Shown piece by piece: positions 1-4,996 of a stretch of 33,820 nucleotides of DNA (position 1 is its first letter; each line of letters begins with the position of its first letter). Below the pieces are notes generated by a model that had not been told where the DNA came from, did not search any database, and was given only the letters and a program-made list of their open reading frames with translations. Origin of the DNA: a virus; the IMG/VR virus record IMGVR_UViG_3300032397_000043, positions 1 through 33,820 of that record; one strand, 5' to 3'. The translations under genes and the position numbers were made by a program.

Positions 1-26
1 TAGTTTTAGCGAATAGTAAATAAAAA

Positions 27-41
27 GTGCAATGTAGGCAC
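27..41. promoter_or_regulatory. Palindrome GTGC-N7-GCAC upstream of the left operon
   Basis: GTGC at 27-30 and GCAC at 38-41 flank AATGTA, about 32 bases before the first start codon of the left operon. A similar palindrome around the same AATGTA hexamer lies at 30759-30778, where it covers a predicted -10 box. It could be a repressor site. This is inference from two copies; no convincing -35/-10 pair for the plus strand was found here. Confidence 0.3.
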
Positions 42-72
42 AAAACGTGTCATAGTTGGCATAGGAGGATTG

Positions 73-396
73 ATGTCGGACTATTTCGAAACGAAAAAAG
101 ATCACGGTAAATTACGATACTCGCTCTTGTACTGGCCGTTCGTACGAGGCATAGTGCAAATTTTGGAGTTTGGAGCGAAGAAGTACTCGTTAGGTAGTTG
201 GAAAACGGTACCGGACGCCGAGATCCGGTACCGAGACGCCGCGATCCGGCACATAATGGACGCAACTCACGACCTAGACCCAGAAAGCGGCCTAGACCCA
301 CTGTTGCACGCGGCGTGCAATTTAATGTTCTTGTATTTTTTCAAGTGTGAAAAGAGGAAAACGATTCCCGATTCGATCGACGAAGTGCCCAGATAG
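73..396 (+). CDS. DUF5664-type dATP/dGTP diphosphohydrolase-like protein
   Basis: A 107-residue protein that matches the pattern of the phage DUF5664 family (dATP/dGTP diphosphohydrolase N-terminal-like). Seen: FGAKKY at residues 33-38, an AAIRH segment at 56-60, and the hallmark DPESGL followed by LLHAACNLMFL at 69-87. Members are cytoplasmic and are thought to act on deoxypurine triphosphates; some take part in phage nucleotide remodelling, but I see no PurZ or modified-base gene here. The ATG at 73 is chosen over the TTG at 70 because AGGAGG at 63-68 is then four bases away. It opens a plus-strand operon that also has a MazG-like gene. After its TAG stop the same frame stays open for 25 codons (see findings). 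Family call good, substrate uncertain. Confidence 0.8.
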   Translation: MSDYFETKKDHGKLRYSLLYWPFVRGIVQILEFGAKKYSLGSWKTVPDAEIRYRDAAIRHIMDATHDLDPESGLDPLLHAACNLMFLYFFKCEKRKTIPDSIDEVPR

Positions 397-485
397 TGGC
401 ACGACGATTACAACTACAACGGGCATATGGTATGCGAAAAGTGTTGGGGTGCGGTGGCACAGTGCTTGCAATAGATAGGTGTACC

Positions 486-998
486 ATGAAAAAACTAACA
501 CTAACCCTGGCCCTGCTCTTAAACGCGTGTGCTGTCGAAATTGCTCCAGATTCGGAAGAACCGATCGCCGAAGTTCAAGGCGATCGGTCGACTCTAGACA
601 TACGCGCGGCGGTAGTGGCTGCTTACGAGGCCTCCACGGGACACTTAGTCGACATGGAAGCTTGGAACGATCTAGCCTCGATGCAAGTACGCTTGGTCGA
701 TTACGCGGGGTATTTAGTGGATTGGAAGCACGCAAATTATGGCGAATACGGTCGCTGGATCGAAGACGGGGGTATTTGGGTGCGTTCGGACATATCGGAG
801 GTAGACCAAAAAGCGGTATTTGTACACGAGATGCTACATGAGCTCGCCCACGTAGTAGGAGGTAGCGGCAATAGTTGCCATGACGATAAACAGATCTTTT
901 CCTGCCCCGAAAGCGCCGAGTATTTGGCTCGCGGGTATTTAGATCTGGACGGCGCGTTCGTGGCCGAATATAAGTGCGGAATCTCAACCTGTAAATAA
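486..998 (+). CDS. Secreted zincin-like metalloprotease lipoprotein
   Basis: 170 residues from the ATG at 486. The N-terminus has two lysines, a hydrophobic stretch and a lipobox LNAC with Cys15, so it is predicted to be exported and lipidated. HEMLH at 114-118 is an HExxH zinc motif, with His122 four residues on (HExxHxxxH spacing, not the metzincin spacing). Cysteines 131, 140, 164 and 169 may form disulphides in the periplasm. The frame is open upstream to a GTG at 396, but that would bury the signal peptide behind about 30 unlikely residues. The RBS is weak (AGG at 476-478). The next gene follows after 14 bases. I cannot name a family. Lipoprotein and metalloprotease-like fold are well supported; substrate (peptidoglycan-linked or surface protein) is unknown. 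Confidence 0.7.
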   Translation: MKKLTLTLALLLNACAVEIAPDSEEPIAEVQGDRSTLDIRAAVVAAYEASTGHLVDMEAWNDLASMQVRLVDYAGYLVDWKHANYGEYGRWIEDGGIWVRSDISEVDQKAVFVHEMLHELAHVVGGSGNSCHDDKQIFSCPESAEYLARGYLDLDGAFVAEYKCGISTCK

Positions 999-1012
999 CT
1001 AAGGAGGATTTT

Positions 1013-1222
1013 ATGGAAAAAAAGCTAACGATTCGAGAAAACGAAACCGTATTTATTTGTTTACTGCCCAGCGAGTACAGAGGGCGCCGCGTTCGACATC
1101 TCGCTACGATCGGTAGCCAATGGCACCGCTGTTTGATTGGTGATTCGATGGGCTACGACGGCGACGGCCTTACGGCCGGCGAGGCGTACGATAACGCAGT
1201 GTCGGAGGTGCGTCGTGGATAA
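1013..1222 (+). CDS. Hypothetical small protein
   Basis: 69 residues starting at an ATG behind a strong AAGGAGG, the AGGAGGATTT-type RBS used repeatedly in this genome. The protein begins with MEKKLTIRENE and has an acidic, glycine-rich middle (GYDGDGLTAGEAYDNA). No signal peptide, membrane segment or catalytic motif is visible. It overlaps the next gene by eight bases, so the two are probably translationally coupled. I do not recognise a family. Confidence 0.65.
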   Translation: MEKKLTIRENETVFICLLPSEYRGRRVRHLATIGSQWHRCLIGDSMGYDGDGLTAGEAYDNAVSEVRRG

Positions 1223-1418
1223 TCACATTACCTCTCTAGTACCCCCTCCGATGCCAGTATCGAACGCGTCGCCCGCGAGCGCATTTGTCGAAGAGCTGGC
1301 AGCTCTACTTGAAACTGAAGCCGAGCAGCGCACTATCGTTATCGCCCTAAAAAACCTAATCGACACAAAGACAGCGTACGCCCGTGCCCTAGCCCGCGCG
1401 TTGAAGGAGACACTATGA
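1215..1418 (+). CDS. Hypothetical small helical protein
   Basis: 67 residues. The GTG at 1215 is preferred over upstream starts because GGAGG at 1204-1208 lies six bases before it and the eight-base overlap with the preceding gene is typical of this operon. The N-terminal 25 residues are Pro/Ser-rich; the rest (FVEELAALLETEAEQRT onward) is predicted to be alpha-helical and ends in an Ala/Arg-rich helix. The stop overlaps the MazG-like start as ATGA. Function unknown. Confidence 0.6.
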   Translation: MDNHITSLVPPPMPVSNASPASAFVEELAALLETEAEQRTIVIALKNLIDTKTAYARALARALKETL

Positions 1419-1747
1419 CAATTAAAGAGATGCAAAACCTTGTTTATCGCACAGCGCAAAGCAAAGGATGGTATGCTTCTCCATCGGACGCCGACAAAAT
1501 CGGGGCACAACTTGCACTAATTCACTCTGAAGTAAGCGAGGCGCTAGAGTGCTTGCGCGAACTTCGAATGTCCACCTACTGCGGCCCCGATGGAAAACCT
1601 GAAGGCTTTGCGATCGAGCTAGCGGACGCTGCTATACGCATTATGAATACTATGTCTTGGCTCGGCTACGATCTTGAGACTGCTATCGAAAAGAAAAACA
1701 AATACAATGCTAAACGAGAGCGTTTACATGGAAACAAAGCGCTGTAG
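1415..1747 (+). CDS. MazG-like nucleotide pyrophosphohydrolase
   Basis: 110 residues with the all-alpha NTP pyrophosphatase signature ExxE-(25 residues)-ExxD: Glu39/Glu42 in EVSE and Glu68/Asp71 in ELAD. These bind magnesium and hydrolyse (d)NTPs to monophosphates and pyrophosphate. The tail LETAIEKKNKYNAKRE followed by HGNK is typical of small phage and bacterial MazG-like proteins. The gene begins in an ATGA overlap behind GAAGGAGA. It shares an operon with the DUF5664 gene, so the phage carries two dNTP-hydrolase candidates. Possible roles are clearing unwanted nucleotides during replication or interfering with host nucleotide signalling. The family call is firm; the substrate is not. Confidence 0.88.
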   Translation: MTIKEMQNLVYRTAQSKGWYASPSDADKIGAQLALIHSEVSEALECLRELRMSTYCGPDGKPEGFAIELADAAIRIMNTMSWLGYDLETAIEKKNKYNAKRERLHGNKAL

Positions 1748-1910
1748 TACGTGTGTTCACTATGTTCTGTTTTTTACCACTTACCCCGACGCCGGTAAAT
1801 GCTCAATGCACGACATAACCATAGTAAAAAACGGGCACACGCGCGCCGATCGTTGCTGGTGGTTTCCGGCAGAGCTAACGAGTTGTAGGAGCTGGCAATG
1901 CAAACACTGA
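1728..1910 (+). CDS. Cys-rich, probable zinc-binding small protein
   Basis: 60 residues from the ATG at 1728 (GAGAG about eight bases upstream); an in-frame ATG at 1707 is an alternative. Cysteines 6 and 9 (CSTC), Cys25 with His28 (CSMH), then Cys43, Cys53 and Cys58 suggest a small zinc-binding fold. The aromatic DRCWWF segment resembles other short phage Cys-rich proteins. It overlaps both neighbours by 13-20 bases. No enzymatic motif is seen; role unknown. Confidence 0.6.
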   Translation: METKRCSTCVHYVLFFTTYPDAGKCSMHDITIVKNGHTRADRCWWFPAELTSCRSWQCKH

Positions 1911-2248
1911 TCGTGATTTCCTTAGCTTATCAGCTACTTACCGTCTATCACGGATCTGAACGCGTTGAGTACACGATTTCGTCGGGGTCGGTCGAGCATC
2001 CGACCCCGACCGGGGAGTTTGTTGTCACGGCGCGCGATCGTGATCACGTGAGTAATCGCTGGCCTAAACCGCACGGTGGCGCGAAAATGCCGTACGCCCT
2101 TTTGCTGCGCGACGGGCTAGCGCTGCACGCCGGCGATGTGTCGAAGCCGCGAGCAAGTCACGGCTGCATCCGGCTATCACCTATCGCGGCGCGCCACCTT
2201 TATTCGATCGTTACTGTCGGTACACGCGTATTAATTACCACCAATTAG
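1898..2248 (+). CDS. Minimal L,D-transpeptidase (YkuD domain)
   Basis: 116 residues that are almost exactly one YkuD catalytic domain. The N-terminus (LIVISLAYQLLTVYHG) matches the first strand of the fold, followed by PTPTGEF at 35-41. The catalytic motif has His77 in LHAGD and SHGCIRL at 87-93 with nucleophile Cys90. YkuD enzymes form 3-3 crosslinks in peptidoglycan or attach proteins to it. There is no clear cleavable signal peptide, so how it would reach the periplasm is unclear. AGGAG lies seven bases before the ATG. The 3' end overlaps the 3' end of the convergent endolysin gene by 18 bases. Presence in a phage is unusual. Active-site residues are intact. Confidence 0.88.
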   Translation: MQTLIVISLAYQLLTVYHGSERVEYTISSGSVEHPTPTGEFVVTARDRDHVSNRWPKPHGGAKMPYALLLRDGLALHAGDVSKPRASHGCIRLSPIAARHLYSIVTVGTRVLITTN

Positions 2249-2770
2249 GTAATCCATCGGAAAGCCAGGGCCTGGGTCTGTGTGGCCGCCCTTGATTTTA
2301 TAGGCGATCGTAACTTGCGCATGCGTAGTTACGCCTTTTTTGCCGCTGCGAATTTCTGCGGCGCTTACATATTGTGCCGGTAGGTGATAGTTTCTGCACG
2401 TAGCGAATACGAGTTCGCGGGCTAAATCTAGCATCTTTCGCCCGTAATCGTCTAACCATTCTTCTCGAGTTTGCGCTGCACGACCGGCAAGTTCAACGCC
2501 GATCGCGCGATCGTTCACCCCTCGAGCGTGCCACGCGACCATTTTCTCTGGTACGCATTCCACGATCGAGTCGCAATCGACGGCGTAGTGCGCGCTCGCC
2601 TTGATCCATTTTTTTCCGTCCCACGGTTTAGCAAACCAGGCGGCGATATTTTCGGCGCTGCTCGGCCGCTCGCTGGTTTCGGCCGAGTGGATTACGACTA
2701 GATCTGTGATGAGGCGAAGATCGCCATGAAATTTAGCTGGTACGATTTTCACGGTTTTACCCACAAGCAC
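2231..2770 (-). CDS. N-acetylmuramoyl-L-alanine amidase (Amidase_2), endolysin
   Basis: 179 residues from the GTG at 2770, chosen because AAAGAGG lies seven bases upstream; a longer frame to 2809 overlaps the preceding gene further. Zinc-binding/active-site residues of the Amidase_2/PGRP fold are visible: His28 (VVIHSAE), Glu93 (GVELAG), His150 (TTHAQV) and Asp165 in HTDPGPGF, with His163 at the place of the catalytic lysine in AmpD. It cleaves the lactyl-amide bond between MurNAc and the stem peptide. There is no signal peptide, so export would depend on a holin. It is the last gene of the long minus-strand operon and converges on the L,D-transpeptidase. Confidence 0.9.
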   Translation of the reverse strand: MLVGKTVKIVPAKFHGDLRLITDLVVIHSAETSERPSSAENIAAWFAKPWDGKKWIKASAHYAVDCDSIVECVPEKMVAWHARGVNDRAIGVELAGRAAQTREEWLDDYGRKMLDLARELVFATCRNYHLPAQYVSAAEIRSGKKGVTTHAQVTIAYKIKGGHTDPGPGFPMDYLIGGN

Positions 2771-2952
2771 GGCAAGCCCTCTTTCGGGTCGTTGATAATG
2801 ACCTCCCACACGACGAGCATGTTGTGTACGTACTCGTGTAGAAGTAGGATTTTTTCAGGCGAAGCTTTTTCCCAACCTCCGACCTCTAGATAGGTCTGAT
2901 AGAGATCGTGAATGTTTAGCGCTAGAATTTCACTCCGCTCTTTATTGTCCAA
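2749..2952 (-). CDS. Hypothetical small protein before the endolysin
   Basis: 67 residues from a TTG start, with AGGAGG four bases upstream. Its 3' end overlaps the endolysin start by 22 bases. The protein is helical, with a hydrophobic C-terminal half. It contains HEYVH at about residues 39-43, which fits HExxH, but the protein is too short for a known zincin and I do not call it an enzyme. No signal peptide or membrane segment. Family not recognised. Confidence 0.6.
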   Translation of the reverse strand: MDNKERSEILALNIHDLYQTYLEVGGWEKASPEKILLLHEYVHNMLVVWEVIINDPKEGLPCLWVKP

Positions 2953-2960
2953 AATTCCTC

Positions 2961-3275
2961 CTAGAACGGACAGGTTTTAATCTGGCAATTGCAATCGCCT
3001 AGCAGCTGATTTAGTCGATCTCTTATTTCTTGAAGGTCTTTTATAGGTACCGTATAGAGCCCTTCTGCTCGGTCGTACGCCCGCGAGGCCGCGCGTAGCG
3101 TAGATGTGTTGGGCTCTACTTCGTAGGCCATCCTGTACCAGCCTGCGGCTTCGCTGTACTTGCCCTTTAGGAAAAGTTCAGTGGCCTTATCGAAAGTCTT
3201 TTCGGCGCTAGGCGTGTCGGCCGCTACAAGAACACCCGCGGCTAGTACCACTAGAAGTACAGCGATTTTTTTCAT
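2961..3275 (-). CDS. Secreted TPR-like protein
   Basis: 104 residues from the ATG at 3275; the frame is open to 3320 but that would hide a clear signal peptide (MKKIAVLLVVLAAGVLVAA, predicted cut near residue 19). The mature part holds a TPR-like helical pair at about residues 27-68 (ATELFLKGKYSEAAGWYRMA with the Gly/Tyr/Ala spacing of a TPR). The C-terminus has three cysteines (95, 97, 102), suited to disulphides in the periplasm. The gene lies directly downstream of the caspase gene (44 bases between stop and start). TPRs bind other proteins, so a role as partner of a neighbouring envelope protein is possible. Family not otherwise recognised. Confidence 0.65.
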   Translation of the reverse strand: MKKIAVLLVVLAAGVLVAADTPSAEKTFDKATELFLKGKYSEAAGWYRMAYEVEPNTSTLRAASRAYDRAEGLYTVPIKDLQEIRDRLNQLLGDCNCQIKTCPF

Positions 3276-3319
3276 AGTCCCCGCGCGCCGATCAGCGAGC
3301 GCACGCGCGGGGTATACCA

Positions 3320-4150
3320 CTAGAGGTATTTAGGAAACGGGCGATCCAAAATATTTTGATCGCCGCTAGTTTGAGGCTTTTGCTCGAACCCGTAAACACA
3401 TAGAGTGCTACGACATTTCTCCACGATGTTACCCAGAGGCAGATCGGGATACTGAGCGAGCATTTTCAACAGTATCCATGTAAACGCCCCGTTAGGTCGC
3501 CCCGAAAATTCGGCGTCGGACGACGTTCCGCTCGACTCGCAACCAGATAAAAGACACACGCCTGGCATATCGTTTACTAGTGTTCGAAGGGACCGTTTAG
3601 GGGCACCCTCCGGTAGAGAACGTTTCCGCCAAGCCAGATCGGGGGGAGCCTGTAGACGGCGCGCCGAGCCTATTTTCACGCCTCGTGCCCACGATCCGGG
3701 ATTAGGCGAGTCTCGAAGTAAGCCGTCCGAGTGACAGCTATCGGAAATAATTATTACGGTCGACCCCGCTTTTTTTAGATCCAATATCCAACCGATTTTA
3801 TTATCGAGTAACCAGGTGTTCTCGTCGGCCCAGTCGAAACCGTACGGGCAAATCAGCTCATCTAATCTGTCTACCTCTCCACTACCAGAGCGATACGCGT
3901 ACTGTGCACCGTGCGAGGAGTTTGATATAACTACCGTATCGCCGCTATTTGCTTTTACAATGGCCGAGGTGATACGCTCGATCATCCCTTTGGCCGTTGC
4001 TCGTTCGTCAACGCACAGGCGCACGGTACCCATTGGCCAGGTGTATTGATAATGCAACGCACTGGCGATATCGACAGCGTCGTTTACGCACCCGCGAAGC
4101 GGGGAATTTTCGTACTTGTTAATTCCGAAACAAACGGCACTACTCGACAC
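3320..4150 (-). CDS. Caspase-family (peptidase C14) metacaspase-like protease
   Basis: 276 residues starting at a GTG with GCGAGGG five bases upstream. The caspase p20 fold is recognisable: the opening SSSAVCFGINKYEN strand, RGCVNDAVDIAS at about 19-30, catalytic His80 in SNSSHG, RLDELICPYGFDW at 95-107, and catalytic Cys139 in SDSCHS. The p10-like part includes LLSGCESSGTSSDAEF and PNGAFTWILL. Both dyad residues are present, so it should be active; metacaspases normally cut after Arg or Lys. Residues 146-189, between the two halves, contain eleven Arg/Lys, a plausible self-processing linker. No signal peptide or membrane helix, so it should act in the cytoplasm. It overlaps the upstream lipoprotein gene by 11 bases and precedes the secreted TPR gene. 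Target unknown; host-killing, counter-defence or virion processing are all possible. Confidence 0.9.
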   Translation of the reverse strand: MSSSAVCFGINKYENSPLRGCVNDAVDIASALHYQYTWPMGTVRLCVDERATAKGMIERITSAIVKANSGDTVVISNSSHGAQYAYRSGSGEVDRLDELICPYGFDWADENTWLLDNKIGWILDLKKAGSTVIIISDSCHSDGLLRDSPNPGSWARGVKIGSARRLQAPPDLAWRKRSLPEGAPKRSLRTLVNDMPGVCLLSGCESSGTSSDAEFSGRPNGAFTWILLKMLAQYPDLPLGNIVEKCRSTLCVYGFEQKPQTSGDQNILDRPFPKYL

Positions 4151-4568
4151 GATAGCCCTCGCTACGAAGCACTTTTTTCGTGAGCTCGGACGAGGCCTGA
4201 TAGTTTTTTACAGCGTCTCGCGCTGCACCCAAATCTTTGCCCCCGGCTAACAGGCTCCCGTATTCTAGATCTACCATATCGTAAGCGTCCGCTGTGTCGT
4301 CGCAACCGGTCACGATTACGCGCTGCGTATCTAGATCTAGGCTTCTGTCGCGATACGCGGCGTTACAAGTCTCAACAACTTTGGCGTAATCAGGGTTAAT
4401 TACTTGCTCGATATACGCCAAAATCTGCGCCACTGTCTCAAGTCCCGTGACCACGGCCGGGATCGCGGCCGGTATCGCGGCACACGAATAGTTGCCGCCG
4501 GCCATGCACGCAGTAATAATTCCTGTCCAAACCAATCGCGATTTCAAATACTGTAGAATTGTTTCCAA
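4140..4568 (-). CDS. Probable lipoprotein, outer-spanin-like by position
   Basis: 142 residues from a TTG start with GAAGGA four to five bases upstream. The N-terminus has Lys9 and Arg11, a short hydrophobic stretch (LVWTGI) and a lipobox ITAC with Cys21, so a type II signal peptide is likely although its core is short. A Pro/Ala-rich segment (AAIPAAIPAVV) follows, then a mostly helical domain with Cys68 and Cys89. It sits just after a membrane-anchored coiled-coil gene, as in inner/outer spanin pairs, but it is longer than many outer spanins and has no diagnostic family match that I recognise. It overlaps the caspase gene by 11 bases. Confidence 0.55.
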   Translation of the reverse strand: METILQYLKSRLVWTGIITACMAGGNYSCAAIPAAIPAVVTGLETVAQILAYIEQVINPDYAKVVETCNAAYRDRSLDLDTQRVIVTGCDDTADAYDMVDLEYGSLLAGGKDLGAARDAVKNYQASSELTKKVLRSEGYRVE

Positions 4569-4586
4569 TTTTCCTTCTACTTTTGA

Positions 4587-4838
4587 CTACTTTTTGAGTA
4601 ACTGAATTATGAGATCTAACTTCTTATCTATATCATTGACACGTTCCGTGGTTCGTGTCAAGTCGGTACGAATTTTAGCATGCTCGTCGGTATTCGAAGT
4701 CAAACCCGAAACTTGCGTCGCGCCGTACAGGGCTATCGCTATCGCAAGCCCCATACCTACGATCCAGGTCACCGGCCCGCGCGCGCGAACGCCTTGACCG
4801 TCTACTTGCAATTCATTGTGGGGCTCTAAGTGCGTCAC
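4587..4838 (-). CDS. Membrane-anchored coiled-coil protein (spanin- or holin-accessory-like)
   Basis: 83 residues. The GTG at 4838 is chosen because it overlaps the TGA of the preceding small gene as GTGA; an in-frame ATG at 4886 would lie inside that gene and has no RBS. Residues 22-40 (VTWIVGMGLAIAIALYG) form one transmembrane helix with arginines on its N-terminal side, predicting N-in, C-out. Residues 50-83 are charged and heptad-like, a coiled coil in the periplasm. This is inner-spanin topology; an XhlA-like accessory protein is an alternative, though XhlA has the helix at its C-terminus. Confidence 0.6.
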   Translation of the reverse strand: MTHLEPHNELQVDGQGVRARGPVTWIVGMGLAIAIALYGATQVSGLTSNTDEHAKIRTDLTRTTERVNDIDKKLDLIIQLLKK

Positions 4839-4996
4839 TGCGTACCTACATTTCTTGAAAATAGCCGAGTTAAATATTGCCAACATTCATCACAAATTTG
4901 AGCTTTAAATGCGCGCTGCTCACCGCGAACGATATAGGTAATGGCGCCTTTTATTTCGCAATCACACCAGTAGCATTTTTTGTCGTTGTTATGCAA
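4835..4996 (-). CDS. Small zinc-finger-like protein (unannotated)
   Basis: 53 residues, TTG start at 4996 with GAGG four to five bases upstream inside the 3' end of the collagen fibre gene. Cys8, Cys11 and Cys13 (CYWCDC) and Cys35/Cys38 (CDEC) make a four-to-five cysteine zinc-ribbon pattern, as in short CxxC-CxxC phage proteins. Its TGA overlaps the GTG of the next gene. Starts and stops interlock with both neighbours (eight-base overlap upstream, GTGA downstream), which is good evidence that it is translated. Function unknown. Confidence 0.65.
   Translation of the reverse strand: MHNNDKKCYWCDCEIKGAITYIVRGEQRAFKAQICDECWQYLTRLFSRNVGTQ

Noticed and set aside
322-987. Long minus-strand open frame opposite the lipoprotein
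   Set aside because: Arg/Pro/Leu-rich shadow translation; the plus-strand genes have family motifs, a signal peptide and RBSs.
2231-2248. Bidirectional terminator at the convergent gene ends
   Set aside because: The two genes overlap and no hairpin with a T-run is visible there.
2749-2952. HEYVH as evidence for a metalloprotease
   Set aside because: The protein has only 67 residues and lacks any other zincin element; the match is probably chance.
3276-3320. N-terminal extension of the TPR-like protein
   Set aside because: It would place 15 basic residues before a clear Met-Lys-Lys signal peptide.
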